A DNA stretch of 64,000 bases, from contig NC_134277.1 in NCBI RefSeq assembly GCF_949628215.1, positions 96,027,963 to 96,091,962 of the forward strand. Direction: 5' to 3'. The notes under the pieces were generated by a model. That model searched no databases. It was not told the DNA's origin and was given only the letters and a program-made list of their open reading frames with translations. This document shows, piece by piece, positions 1 through 13,234 of the stretch (the stretch's first letter is position 1; every line of letters starts with the position of its first letter). The position numbers and the translations under genes were made by a program. Source of the DNA: Phalacrocorax aristotelis (Eukaryota; Chordata; Aves; Suliformes; Phalacrocoracidae).

Positions 1-3000
1 GTGGCGAGCCCTCTTCCTGCCTCTCAAGAGCCCAAAGGCAAGGGAAGTCCATTCAGTAGGGCTGCCCCGACTGTGGGTTTCAGCCTGTTCTGTGAGTGAT
101 CCCGTGTTAATGGCCACCCTTCTCCTTTGGAAAGATCCCTAACACCTCAACACCAATGCACCCTGCTTATGCATCGCTTGCTGTGGCTATGTCTGGGCTC
201 TCTGCAGCCGAGCTACCTCCAGACAACAAGCACTGAACCAGCATGTGGTTCTTTATATCCTGCTGGTATTTTACCCGATAGAAATTCTGTTAATCACCTG
301 CAGTTCGCACATTTTCACAACCTCAAGACCTCTACTCCTGGTGCTGCTAAACCAGAATTTTGCCAGGTTTGCTGTTTAGACATCCTCTCCTGCGATGGCA
401 GCCCAATTGCTCCAGACTGGGCCACACCTGTGCTGTTGTGAGATGGCCAAGGAGAACATTCCCTGTTCTTTAACTGGGGGTTCAGCCAAACTGTTTTGAG
501 GAACAGCCTCTAAAAAGACAGACGATGACTTAAAGAAGTGCTTTCTCCCTGCTCAAGTGGTTCAGCCCCTACCAGCTTTTTGGTCAGCCATTGGTGAGGG
601 TTTTGCTTTGTGTTTGGGCCCTTACTGCCTCTCAGAAGTGCTCAGACAAAAAAAAAAAAAAAAAAAAAAGGAGGCAAGCTCTTCTTTCTGCATTTGAATT
701 TTAGAGCTCAAGCCTCCGCAAGACATTTTATGAGAGCTCTCAACCATTCCCCACCTCTCCCTTGCTGGAAAGCAGCCACGGCTGCTATGGCAGCACATCC
801 AGTCACTGCCCCGAGGAGGAAAGGGAGGGAAAATAGACAGATCACCCTGGGCTCTGCAAGCCAGGAGTCCAAGATATATTTTGATGTGGCCCACATTTGA
901 GTGGGAGCTCCCACAGACCCCGTTTGTGAAACAAATCCTGCCCCTAGACTGCTTTCCATGTCTCCTCTTCCTCACCCAGGTTTCATGCTCAAGTCTTGAG
1001 CTTGATTATCTATCTCATGTTCAGAAAAGCTACCCCAGAGCATCCTTAAAAGCCTCTCGCCACATATCCAGAGCCAGGTGCAACCTGCAGGCAGCCTCAA
1101 ATGTGGCAGGCGAGCCAGGGCTTACAGTGAACCCCGGCTGGCACCAGCACATGTCACAGGGAGGTAATCAGGAAAGGGACATTACCAAATAAACAGCAGT
1201 AGCTCACATTGCAGCTTTCAGTCCTCTGCTGCCTCTCTGTAGCCTCCTTTGCCTTCAGGGTGCAGAGAACAGGGCACATGCCCTATAGCACACACCAGCA
1301 AAAAGTCACCTTCTGGGCTTTAGCTGATTTAGCTCTTCCTTCTCCTAAACCCTGGTCCCTGGAGACACCCAATTCCCCTGAGCCATCCCTCTGTCGCCAG
1401 GCCTGTTCACAGCACCACACTCAGGAATTAAGGGAATTTAATTTCCCAGCCGAGCTGTCCCTCCGTGTAGTGCCCCACTAACCCTCCTCCCAGCACTTCT
1501 GCCCCAGCATCCCCGTAGCCTCCACCCTCGCGCAGCAGATGAGCGAGGTCTGTGCACGTCCTGAGTCAGCGCAGGCTGAATGGGTGAGGCTCAGTCCTGA
1601 GAATTTAGCCAAACCTGACCACACCAGGTACCGAGAGGAAAATGACTCCCCATATCTTTCTCAGAGCAGGCTGCAGCTTCTTGCCTCTGTTACATGTTAT
1701 TCCTGTCATCAGCAAAAAAGCATGCAGGAAAACAGCTGAGCATAACTTATCAAATGTGCCTGGTAAGAATATCTTGTGATTTAAAGCCTTGGCACAGCAC
1801 GCAGCGCAGGCGAGTGCTTTCGCTGCGACTGAATTACCCCCATCTATTTTGGAGGGAGGCCGGGAACACCAATTCCACCCTGAAGCTGGGCATGTGTAAA
1901 AGTGCCTTGCTGAACTCAGGCCAAAGTTTCCCTAGAAGAAAAATGCAGAGTTTGTGTAAGCATGAGAAAAAAAAAAAATCTTGCCCATTCTCTTTTCCAT
2001 AAGGCATAGAAACGAGAACGAAATCAACAGTAAATTAGCTAGAGATGAACATTTGGATTCAGATTTCGTAAGCTTGCACATCTGGCCGATAACAAGGTGT
2101 GATTTACTGCAAGCTCTAACAAGAGGTATGGGCCTCTATTATGTGATTAGGGAGAGGAGTCTCTCTCCCCCCGCCCCCCTTCTCTTAATTTCCTGTTTTA
2201 ATTTCATAATGGCCAGTTTGAATTTTTTACAAACACTAATGGGATCTGTTTTCTCTTGTGTAATTTTACTCCACCACATTTGGTAAACAAAGGTATGAGA
2301 AGGAAGCAGCCTTTAGCAGAAGCCTGGTGGTGCAGCTCTGGGCGCTATCTGCCATGATGGGCTCGGCAATGCCACAGAGAGCAACCGTCTGCCTTGACAG
2401 GGAAGATTTTCTGTTTACCCTAAGTGTTTATGAAAAGGCATTCATCCATATGACTGAAATAGCTTGCAGTAAGTTTGCTGAAAGCTGAGCTGAGCCCCGG
2501 GTATCTGATGGTGACATTAGGCATCTTGGGGTGGGGGGGTGGCACTGCCGGCCCTGGGATGCTCTGGGAGCTGCAGGTGCTGGGACCTTTCCACCACCAA
2601 GCCCTGTCCTCCTGTCCTGTCCCTGCCGGGCTGCTGCAGTTCTTGGCCAGCCTATGGGCCCCACATAAGGCTTTGCATCCCAAAAGTGCAGGTTGCTACC
2701 GCCTGCATGGCTCAATGGGGGGCAGGTATCGATAGTCCACCCAACTGCTTTCCTTCCCAGCAACTCTGCACCCCTAAATAGCGTGATTTTTAAGTCTGAT
2801 TTTGTACAAGTTGCCTGAAAGGCAGTCTACATCCTCCTGGGGGGACACTGGTGGGATGAGATTCGTGTCACTTGTCGGGCACCCAAGAGCACAGAAAAGC
2901 AAAGGTAACTCCAAGCAAACCCCACGTATGTTCTTGTTTACCCTAGCAAAAATTCAGCTGGTGATGTTAGGTGTGCGAGTGAGAAATCAAGCAGCCATGT

Positions 3001-6000
3001 GTTTCACAGGGTAAGTAGAGCTGAATGTACTCAGACACTGCTCGAGCCCACGCAGTTACAGGCTGTGGAATAGATACATGCATAATTCATATACTTTTCA
3101 CTAAATGGTTGTATCTTTCAATATATTGCATTTATTGCAATTACATTTATCTCTTCATGCTCTTTGACCTTCTGAAGCATCACTTTTTTTTTTCTTTCAG
3201 TTACAATGTAAGCATAAACACCACTAACTGGACTTTAGGACTAGACCTGCCAAAGGAGACCCAAAACTGTGCCAAGCTCTCCCCACTGGAGACAGCAGCA
3301 CCAAAACAGGATGCCCAAGAACAACTCAGGGAAATAGGAGCTACCCTGAGCTGGTCCACATCTTCAGGGGGCAAGTCCTGCATGTCATAAAGCTGCTCTC
3401 TGAGGGCTGGGTGCAATGTCCTTAGAAGGATTTGCAAGTAAAGAAAGCCGTCCTGCAAGAGCTTTGTTCAAGCAGAGACTGCCGTGCAGCCAGGCCTCTG
3501 CAAACAGGGGTGAACAGGCCAGTGGGAACAGTGGCTTGGGGTTGGCAGAGGCGGCCCTTGGAGATCAAATGAGCCATCTTAGTGTTGCAGAAAGATTTCT
3601 TTCAGGAGTAGGGGGTCCCTAGGAAGTGCAGCCTGGAGCTTTTCGCATTCAATTCATAGGTAATGCACCCAGGAACTAGGAGGCTGCTGAGACCTGCCAA
3701 GGCTGAATTCATGCTGAGCTCCCCAGGGTCTTACGATGGGACCCATCAGATGCAGTGAAAGCAGCAGCTTATCTGCACCTCCCAGTGTTTGAGTCTGCTG
3801 AGCTGGGCAGGTGATGAAACAGCAGCTGTGGGGACAGCTCTTGTGTGGGGAGTTGTTTCAAGCCACCATGGATGGGACAGGACTGGCAGTGCAGGGGTTC
3901 AAGTCACTGTGCTAATGCAGCTTTTACAGAGCGTGAATCAAGATGGTGTTGCTGGGCGAGGATGGGAATGGCAATCCCACAAGTGGAGAAAGAGTGCAAA
4001 CTGCTTGAAAGCATCCTTCTGACTGTCAGAAAAATGTTTTTTTCCCCTCCAGGAAGGCATTTAATGATTCTGGTTTGTTAGATGCTGCTCTGTTAGTCCT
4101 ATTTTTTGCTCTGTTTTTCTTTGTGCAGACACACACAAAGGAAAAAACCCAATTAAAACAGTTTCACTAAGACTTAATGGTATGTTTCTCCTGTGAGACC
4201 AGGTAGGCAAACCTGGAAGTTTGTTACTGATTTCATTGCTAGAGCAGTAGTTTGGCTTTGGCAGGTGAGAGGCTGTGCACCTAAATAAAATAAATAAAAA
4301 AAAAAAGACAGCGAAAATGAAAAGAAGAAAAGAAGAAGAAAAGAACTCAGCTTGGGCTGCCCTCATGATTTATTACCACATAATATGTAGCAAGATTAAT
4401 TCCAGCTGTGTTGCTTTGGGAAGAAATCACTTAGAGCACCTGGAAGGGATTAATGAGTTGGCAGTTTGGCTTTATGAAGAGATGATCCCTCTCCTTCTTC
4501 CACCACATCCCCATCTCTATCCTATGGTTTAAAGTTTGGCACAGCAATATGGAGCAGCATATATAAGCAGCATATACTAAGACCTCATCTATCTCTAGCA
4601 GGGATAAAGGGATGGCCATGGCAACCCCGCAGGAGGAGGGGGAGGTTGCTGAAATATGCCACCTGAAGCAAGAAGGAAAGCAAAGGTATCTTTGGTCATG
4701 TTCCTTCAGGGTGCCTCTATTCACTAATGCCTTGTTGTTAAAATGGAGCCTAACCCTCCAAGATGTGACAGCAAAATCACTCATTTTAAGGGTAGAGCAA
4801 ATGCTAATCCTCTTTAAAAATACTCCTCTGTGCTCTTCTGACCCTGGTGCCCTGGCGTAGCTAGGAGCATCACCAGGGCTGGGTCCTGCACCCACAGGTT
4901 TTCAGGCTGGACCTGAGAAGAGCCCCAGCAGCTGTGGCTGATGGCATACCCTCCCCAGGCAGCTGGTCCCTAATGAGAAGTCATCTTAGTGGGGTTTTCT
5001 GGCTGAAAAGAAAACCTGTTGTGCTGTAATACCTGTTAGAAGCTGCTCCCAGGGAAGGCTGGAGGCCTGATAGCGATGAGCAGGCAGTGAGCCGAGCCAT
5101 CCAGGGAGAGGGAGGCAACTGTGATGTGGGGAGAGGTGGGACAGATAGGGGGAAGATGAAGAGTGAGACACAGGGGAAGGGTAGAAGACAAGTGTGGATG
5201 GATGAGCATCTACTGAGGGTCAGGGAAAGCAGAAGCTGGCAAGGGGCTTCAGAAATGCAAAGGATTTTCATCTGGAAAGTGAACAAACCCGGAGGTGTTA
5301 GTGTGGGAGGGGAGGGATCCTCATGGGGGTGAAGAAAGCGGGCGTTCCTGAACCAGTCAGTGGGTGAGTGACAAGCAGAAGAGGGAAGAGGGTTAGCAGG
5401 ATGGCATGGAGAGATGTGACAGGGCTAAGGAGCAGCTGGTTTGAGGAGATACCTTCTGCTCCCGGTGGCCTGTGATAACCAGGGCAAGTTGTCGAGTTGG
5501 CCAAAACCCACACTTGGCTTGTCAGGCTAGAAATGGAAAATAGGAGTGCTCTTGGGCTGCAAAGCTAAGTGGGCTCCAGTGCTCCCCCTCCATGTCTTCA
5601 TATGCTGGCAGTCTCGGCAGAGGTGCTTCCTGGGGCCGTCATCCCAGTATTGCCTCAAAAGAGCTGTGAGCCAGTGCGATGAGGGTGCTGCTGGTCTTGT
5701 TCAGTACTGCCAAAGGCACCGACTGCAGCCCTGCCACCCAGCTTACTCTGTTCCTTGAGCAAAGACCAGCTCCATGGGGTTTAGTCGGCTGTGGAGGGCA
5801 CAGGTGCAAAACTCCTTTGCAGGAGGGAGGAGTGACCAGTCTCCCAGTGATGCCCTTGCATTCAAATCCCTGATTTCACATACCCAGGTAGAGGGAAGCT
5901 CATGCTGACCTCCCTCCCTGGAGCCTCACGCATCGCCTCACACCTGCACGACCCAGGAGCAAGACAGCCTCCAAAATCTCCAGAGCCCCAGCTCTTGTGT

Positions 6001-7359
6001 GTGCCTCTTACATACACAGGCACTGCAGCCCTCAGCCCCATCAGCCTCCAACCCTCCCTGGGTGACCCTGGAGCTGCAAACATCTGCTCCCCACCTTGCA
6101 GCAGGACAGCATAGGTCCCACCTCAGAGGATGCAGTAGTTGTGTCGGCCACAGCAAGAAGTGTACCGCGGGGGGAGGAAGTGCTGGGGGGTGTTGGCAGT
6201 CTACCGCCCGCTCATAAAAATCCAACCCTTGTCCCCTCCCGCCAAGCCGCCCCGTGGCCTTGCCAAGCCTGGCACTGCTGGAGGGGCCAGCAGCCAGAGC
6301 AGAGCACGAGGCAGTTAGCACAGAAATCACGTTTTTGTTGTTGTTTTCAAAAGCAGCAAGGCAAATAATTTTTCAAAAAATAAAAAAAGATACTTCGCAC
6401 CACTGGGGCCCTATGATGCTAAGCATCACTGACTAAATATCTTCAAAGAAAAGAATTTGTGCTATGTTTTCCTTGGATTTCCATAAGAGTTTGCTAATGA
6501 AAGGCAGAGGAAGAACAACGCAGAAGGGTAAGTGCCTCTCCACTGGAAAAGCTGAATAATCAGTGCATGAAACAGTAAAGATCCATGTGGCTTTTACGCC
6601 TCACTGCTGTGCCAGATTCTCCTGATGGCAGAGCTGTGCCATCACTGGCATTGTATACCACACACACACTGTAAAAATATTAATTTAAAACCCATATAAT
6701 TAGTGTCACTTGCATATTACCTATGTAATAATGCAATTTTTTATATGTAGTTTTAAAATAAACTGAAGAAACAAACATTGTTTTAGGCAGTGCTTTGCCA
6801 TCAGGCCACCCTGCAGGTGATGGTGTGGGTTGCTTGCTGCTCTCTTTCTCCCTGTTGTTTTCCTCCCTCTCCCCTGACCATTGCAGACCCTAAATCCTGG
6901 TGAGAAGACACCTCACATACCATATGTGCTACCGGCAGCACGTAAGACACAGCTGCAACAGTCAGGGTTGTCAAAGACATCTGATGCTACAGCTAAGCTG
7001 ATCCCATGCTCAGTTTCTCACAAAAAGGGCAAGACCCCTCTCATCTGACACTGCAAGCTGCTGTGGGGTGGCTGGGGGAGGGCAATGGTTGATCTTTTAT
7101 TTCCTTCATTCCCTGGCATCTCCTCCGGCAGGTCTTTAGGGCAAGTTGCACTTGGGCATGGGGGTCCCAGTGCCAGCCATCCCCAAAGTCTTCACTGCAG
7201 TTGCTGAAGGCATGGTCATCGCCTTTCACAAGGGCTGGGGTTAGTTCCACCAGCCTGCATCCACACCTGTATGGGCCCCTTCCTGCCCCACTGCTGCAGC
7301 AGGATTTGTGCAACAGAGCCAGGCTGGTAACTATTGCTTCATCTTCCCCCCTGCCTCAA
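1..7359. other. Stretch without a recognised gene
   Basis: I see no splice-bounded exon, RNA gene or clear transposon here. The base composition is richer in G and C than further right, especially around 2500-2760 and 5900-6330. Open frames on both strands reach up to 154 codons (minus strand, 4431-4895) but show no recognisable domain, and frames overlap on both strands as expected by chance. It could be later introns or the 3' flank of the minus-strand gene that runs through the rest of the window. A 22-A run is listed separately. Confidence 0.5.
648..669. repeat. Poly(A) tract, 22 A
   Basis: An uninterrupted run of 22 A. The bases to its left do not resemble a known SINE or CR1, so it is treated as a simple repeat and not as the tail of an identified retrocopy. 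Confidence 0.9.
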
Positions 7360-8351
7360 GTTAATAATTCCAGTGACAAGTGATGTCCCTCAGGGGTCCA
7401 TACTGGGACTAGTGCTGTTTAACATTTTCATCAATGACATAGACAGTGGGATCATGTATACCCTCAGCAAGGTTGCAGATGACACCATGCTGAGCGGTGC
7501 AGTTGACATGCCAGAGGGATGGGATGTCATCCAGAGACCTAGACAGGCTGGAGAGGTGGGCCTGTGAGAATCTCATGAGGTTCAACAAGGCCAAGTGCAG
7601 GGTCCTTCACCTGGGTCAGGGCAACCCCCGGTATCAATACAGGCTGGGGGATGAAGGGATTGAGAGCAGCCCTGTGGAGAAGGACTTGGCAGTACTGGTG
7701 GATGAAAAGCTGGACGTGAGCCAATAATGTGCACTCGCAGCCCAGAAGGCCAACCATGTCCTGGGCTGCATCAAAAGAAATGTGGCCAGCAGGTCGAGGG
7801 AGGTGATTCTGCCGCTCTGCTCTGCTCTGGTGAGACCCCACCTGCAGTGCTGCATCCAGCTCTGGAGCCCTCAGCACAGGAAGGACATGGAATTGTTGGA
7901 GCGGGTCCAGAGGAGGGCCACAAATTTGGTCAGAGGGCTGGAGCACCTGTCCTGTGAGGACAGGCTGAGAGAGTTGGTGTTGTTCAGCCTGAAGAAGAGA
8001 AGGCTGCGGGGAGACCTTATTGTGGCCTTCCAGTACTTAAAGGGGGACTGTAGGAAGGATGGAGGCACTCTCTTTAGCAAGGCCTGTTGTGACAGGACAA
8101 GAGGTAATGGTTTTAAACTAAAGGAGGGTAGATTTAGACTGGATATAAGGAAAAAAAATTTTACTATGAGGGTAGTGAAACACTGGAACAGGTTACCCAG
8201 AGAGGTGGTAGATGTCCAATGCCTAGCAACATTCAAGGCCAGGTTGGACGGAGCTCTGATCTAGTTGAAGATGTCCCTGCTCACTGCAGGGGGGTTGGAC
8301 TAGATGACCTCTAAAGGTCCCTTCCAACCCAAACTATTCTATGATTCTATG
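7360..8351 (+). mobile_element. CR1 LINE fragment, 5'-truncated (about 1 kb)
   Basis: The fragment begins in the reverse-transcriptase region, with residues reading VPQGSILG then [10 protein letters not shown], and runs through the C-terminal part of the CR1 ORF2 product (blocks such as [20 protein letters not shown] and [20 protein letters not shown]). It then passes the short 3' UTR and ends in two tandem ATTCTATG octamers at 8336-8343 and 8344-8351. The protein blocks fall in more than one plus frame (7334-7567, 7497-7727, 7782-8264), so frameshifts have broken it and it is not an active element. Truncation at the 5' end is the usual state of CR1 copies. I found no clear target-site duplication. 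Confidence 0.93.
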
Positions 8352-9847
8352 AAAGAATGCCTGCATGGAGTCTGTTTTCTGCTTTAGAAAGCATGTCCTC
8401 CAAGAAACAGAGTTTATCTCAGTGACCTCCAACCCAGTCCCTTAAATCAGTCACCTCATAATAAACCAAAAAATTGTTCAGATTTACATCTCTGAAGTCC
8501 TCACCCTTCTCAGTCGCAGCCAAGTTACATGAGAGTCTTTACTGACTTTTTCGTGCACAGCTTCTCGTTCCCCTACGCCTCAGAACACTATTTCTTTAGC
8601 AAAGACATGTATTAAGGGGAATTAATTAACTAGGTTTGCTGGCTAGCTAATCAATTTTCTTGTTATAAATTGAGTGCTGCTGGAGGAACGTTGATCTGTT
8701 GGTCCCCCTGTTTTACCTGCATAGAGATTAAAAATAGATAAATACCCGGTTGGAGAAACTGCGATGGGATCATATTCCTTCCGAATATAGAATTTTGGCA
8801 ACCTCAGAAAATGGGGTGAACATTACTGGGATTTCATTTCATAAATGTACTGGGAAAGTTAATGTCAAAAACATGTCCTGATTTAGAGACCTTTCAACAA
8901 AAGAAAATGGAGATGTTTCATTCTAAAGCAACTTTTCATTTAGACATTTAAAGGATAGCGTAATCAAGGGCAAAAATCTGAGTTCAATGCTTTAACTTTG
9001 TTAAAACAAATATATTTACAAAGAACAGGCTCTGTTTGTTTTTTTATTTTTTAAATTTTCCTTCATGGAGGAGTTTGATAACTTGGGGTCTCTCTGCCCT
9101 GTGTGAAAAGGAAGATTTCTCCCCACCCCTTCCACCCCAGTAATGCTTTTCACCACCTTTTGAGCCCCAGTGAAAGGCCAGCAACATGCCATGTTTCCTG
9201 TTTCTCTGCCTTGATCCTGCCAGTGTTTTCCCAGCTCTGGTATTCAGCAAAGCGTGCCCCGTCTAATGACCCGACAGATGATTGGCAACCTACAATGCGG
9301 GTACGTAACTTTAAGCTGGAGAAAACCCTCTGGGCTTTTTGAAAAAATTCTCTGGTTTTTCTTAGGATGTGTTTTTTTTTGAAGGTGGATCCAGTTTATT
9401 AGCAACCAAATGTTTCTTTTAATTGCCCCAGGCCTCCTAAATGACTGATTTGACTACAGATTGCTCAGACTCTGTGTTTTATTTTTCATCTCATTTATTG
9501 CAGGCATGAATACAGGAACAGGTAAACAGCTGAGCCGTAAAAGTTTCTCTCTAGGCATGTTTTCAACAAGATGCCGTCATACACTGTCTGATGATACACG
9601 CTGCTACTCAGATGAAACAAAATGGTGTGAGCAATCTTACTTTAACGCTGCTACCCACCAGTCAAAGCTGCAGCTGCCAAAGAAGCCTTCTCCTCCACTT
9701 ACTCTCTCCCTTCCCTCCTTCTCCACATCATCTGTAGGTTCTTTTACGGCACTTAACTTTACAAAACACAGTTGTGAGGCTGATCTTACATGCAATTACA
9801 GATCAGCCTCAGTATATTTATTGCAAACTCCTTGAACATCAGGACAT

Positions 9848-9969
9848 TAAAAAGAAAAAAAAAAAAGAAAAGAAAAAAAGAAACAATATCTCATTGCATA
9901 ATTACGAGTAGGTTTTTGTAGCCAATGTACCAGAAGTGTATTCAGGAAAAAAAAAGAAAAAAAAAAGAA
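9848..9969. repeat. Paired A-rich simple tracts
   Basis: Two tracts of A with scattered G (about 9848-9886 and 9949-9969) are separated by about 60 bases of ordinary sequence. The units are irregular A-runs interrupted by single G. No element body is attached to either tract. Confidence 0.75.
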
Positions 9970-10796
9970 AACCAAAGGATATTTGTAAACAATTCAAACA
10001 AAACATGATGCTGCCTCCAATGAAACATTTCACTGCATTGCCAGCTCTGTTTCAAATGGGTACGTAGGCATCCTGTTGCAAGAGAGTTGTGAAGCCACGA
10101 ACTGAAACTTCGGAGGAGTTAATTTTCAAACATTGCACTTTCAGGGTCTAAATATGTTTGAAACGTGAAAATTCTGCACACGCTGTGGGGTCTGATAGAG
10201 ATGTGGGATGTCAAACAACATTTCTAAAGAAAACCCAGTTATTCCTTTTAAAACAAAATAGTGGAAACAGCTGAACCACGCAAAAACAAAGCACAATTGG
10301 TTGGCTTCCATACGAGACTGCAATATGAGAAAATATTTAACTCCTTGCATAGCTATTTAAATGGCCAATAAATTTTGCTGGAATCACCCAAACATGACAA
10401 CATTGCATTCTGCCGCTTAGAGACTTCACGCTGGAAAGCTGGGATCTGCTGGCTGGGTCAGAGCATCACTCCAGGCACTGGTAAAAGCCAGGGCTTTGCC
10501 AGAGTGGCTGTAACAGGAGGTTTCATCAACCAGTTACTCCCAGACTGGGCACACCTGTAATGATGCCTCTGTGCTTATGCCACTGTAAGTTACCCCAGCT
10601 CTCTGTTCTCCCCATAAGGGATATAAGCTGTTCTGACAACAGGGTGTTTCTGGTAGTATATTTACACCTAACGCACAAGGCTTTAGCTGGCAGAGTTACG
10701 TTGATCACAAATCATACCTCAAAGCACCCCTGGATGATGTAGCTGTGTTGGCAAGGGTTTGCAATGTAGACCTGACCAGAGGGACAGAGAGCAGAA

Positions 10797-10919
10797 TTCA
10801 TCTCACTTAACTTTAAGCAATATAAAGGTAGACATTTAAGTCAGAGGCACCTCCAGAAGGCAGTTCCTTTGATCTCTCGTCAGGCGAGAGTTGGGCATAT
10901 TAACATTAAGTGAGATGAA
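10797..10919. repeat. Inverted repeat with 14-bp perfect arms and an inner hairpin
   Basis: The arm TTCATCTCACTTAA at 10797-10810 is matched exactly by its reverse complement at 10906-10919. The 95-base interior contains a second small hairpin, CTCTCG (10874-10879), a 5-base loop, then CGAGAG (10885-10890). The whole unit is 123 bp with inverted ends, as in a small non-autonomous DNA transposon relic or a hairpin-forming site. Similarity continues weakly just inside the arms. I cannot name a family. Confidence 0.6.
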
Positions 10920-11185
10920 CCCTTTCCCAGGAGAGCTGAAGAGACAAACTCCCTTGAGCCTCCCTTTCCTGTCACCAACTCTGGAGACCATGCTTCAGAA
11001 GGCTGCTGTTCAAATGTGTTATCTTTACACGTGTCAATGTACATGATAATGATAGCCTGTGCTGGGCTTCATGCTGCCACAACTACATATGCAAGCTCAT
11101 TAAAGCTAGCTCAGATACTTCTGCACTATTATACAGACATACCCTCGGGCAGAGTATCCTTTAACACCTGTAAAGTTAGAGTCTA

Positions 11186-11210
11186 GGGGCAAATCTAGAC
11201 TATTTGCCCC
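11186..11210. repeat. Perfect 9-bp hairpin
   Basis: GGGGCAAAT (11186-11194), the 7-base loop CTAGACT, then ATTTGCCCC (11202-11210). The stem has five G-C pairs and no mismatch. It lies about 270 bases right of the larger inverted repeat. It is not followed by a T-run, so I do not read it as a terminator. Confidence 0.7.
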
Positions 11211-13065
11211 TCAGCTTACGTTCATGTTGACATTGTCTTGTTTACAGTAGTTTTGGGTAACAGGTGTCCTAACACTGTAATTCCCAACTAGAGGTGAGGC
11301 AGGAGTGTTTATTCAGAGGATGTGAAAACTGAGACACTTAGCGTGGCTGAAGAAGGTACGTAGTAAGAAAGAACAAGGTGATGACATTCCACAGTTAGAA
11401 ATTTAGTCTGATGTCAGTAAAACAGTTTTAATAAAGCTCCATTAGACTGCAGAATAGGAAACGGTGGCAGCCAGTGGATAAGACACTAAAACAAGACAAG
11501 GCAACGCACTTGGGGTTGTTCTGCAGAAAACATCCCACAGGAACTAAGCAGCCACGCGAGCCTTTCCCTCTTCTCCTGGTGGGAACCATGGAGGGGGGAG
11601 TCTCTGCTCTTTCTCAGCTACGCCAGCTATATACGCCTCAGCTATAAAGACTTGGCCACTGAGAAGTAACCATGGTTCACATTTCTTCTTTTCCAGTTCT
11701 GACTATTTCAGCTGAAGAATTTTTATACAATGGGAGCAAAACACTGCATTTAAAATAATAAACTAATAGCTTGTTCACGAGCCAGGACATCCGGTGGGCT
11801 GGTCTGAGTCAGGCATTCAGTTTTACTAAAGGCTTTAGCACATGTGACCAGACTGCCCCAATGTGGGTCACCGAATCTGTCTGCCCCCAAACCTGAAGGC
11901 CTATTGCGGGGTTCCCAAAGTCCTCTCCATGGCAATCAGTGCACTGAATTTTGTGTTCAGATCTGTTTTTTTCTGGTTTTCCTTTGCAATGACATTGTGA
12001 AACTGCTGCCGGTTCACACACAACTGGGGGTTGCCTAACAGCAGGCAGAAGACCAGATTCAGCTCGAGCCAGTGCTGTGCCGTTCGCAACCTTACTTTGC
12101 TTTCCTCTCCCAAAACAGCACCTCTGGTTACAATTTTCCTTTATTTGTTCTTCACAACGCTCACTTTTACTTGGGTGCAGTCAAAATGTGCTGCCGCTTC
12201 TCCCTCCCCCAGTATCTTCTGGGAAGCAGTGAGAAAAGCGTTACAGGACATAGAAGATGCAGCCTTTTGTGTCTGTTGCATTTTCCCCTTCCTTCCTCAC
12301 AGGGGTTTAATGTTCCTAATCCATTTTTAATAACCTTGGATTGACGGGGTGGTACATTAAAACATAAGGAACAGAAGTGTCCTGGCACTGTAACTAGAAG
12401 GTGGACAGTGTACAAGTCATATCTGATTACCCAGCAGAGTCACCTGAGCACTCTGAGATCTGCAATCCAGGTGTGTTTCTATGGCTCCTTGTGCCCATTG
12501 CTCTTGTTGAGCTACTTAATTACATTTTGTATCGTGAGTTTCTAACACTTGTGCTAATTATTTTGCCCCATTTCTTGTCAACCAGAAAGGTTTGGGTTTG
12601 GTGGATTTAACTGGGGACCCTAGAATACTCGTTTCTTGTCCCAGTAAATATAAGATAGACAAGTCATTTTATACGTCCACGTTACAATCCACAGTCCTAC
12701 AATGCTCTCAAGACTTCTCATTTCAGAAAAAGAGCACAAGCTAACTCCGAAGGAAACCCAGTCTCACAGCAATCACTTCCCAGCCTCCACACAAACAAAC
12801 TGCTTAAGCTGAGATAAAGCCATCGTAATCAGTATCAAAGTAAGGGCAATCTTTTATCTTAATACAAACAAGAGAACATAGTGTACAGAGTAACAGAAAA
12901 ATATACATCTTCAGCCATACAAAATGCACAAAAGCTTTCCTGTTGGAAGAGTAGCTGACAGTCAGTTGTTGGTAGCTTTCTAGATGACCCTGCGCTACTG
13001 AACAGGGGAAACGGAGAACTCCTTTCTTCTGTTTCTTTTTCCTAGGAAATAGTTGGTAGCGTTAC

Positions 13066-13234
13066 CTGTATACCATAAACACCCTCCCTGGGGCTGCGGA
13101 TCTGCTAGCGCTGGACCACCCACCCCACCTGATGCCTGAGATAGCTCCACTGAAGGTAGAAGCTGCTTGCGTGCCGGGAGTGAACGGGACGTTCAGGCAG
13201 GTGTACCCTCCGCAGGTCTGGCAGTACACCCGCG
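13066..13234 (-). other. GC-rich exon-like block, coding status unresolved
   Basis: This 169-base island is clearly richer in G and C than its surroundings. On the minus strand it has a good acceptor (a T-rich tract, then CTACTAATCAG, before 13234) and a good donor (CAG then GTAACG below 13066). One frame is open throughout and reads RVYCQTCGG then YTCLNVPFTPG. That frame needs one leftover base from the previous exon, but the exon at 15891-16054 leaves two. In the phase that would follow that exon, the frame starts AGVLPDLRRV and meets a TAG inside the block, unless an inner donor (CAG then GTGGGG, ending the exon at 13129) is used. The plus strand also has an open frame here, ending in TAG at about 13240. 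It may be an exon with an intervening exon missed, an alternative last exon, or a non-coding GC island. Confidence 0.3.

Larger units (their letters stand above)
8352..13065. other. Non-coding stretch, unassigned
   Basis: A/T-rich sequence with no exon I can support. It holds two A-rich simple tracts (about 9848-9886 and 9949-9969) and two inverted repeats listed separately (10797-10919 and 11186-11210). It lies on the downstream side of the minus-strand gene, so it is either a further intron or 3' flank. I could not place a terminal exon or polyadenylation site. Confidence 0.5.

Noticed and set aside
4431..4895. Minus-strand frame of 154 codons
   Set aside because: No motif and low-complexity composition; competes with open frames on the other strand.
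7782..8264. 160-codon plus-strand frame
   Set aside because: It is the broken C-terminal part of a CR1 element, not a host gene.
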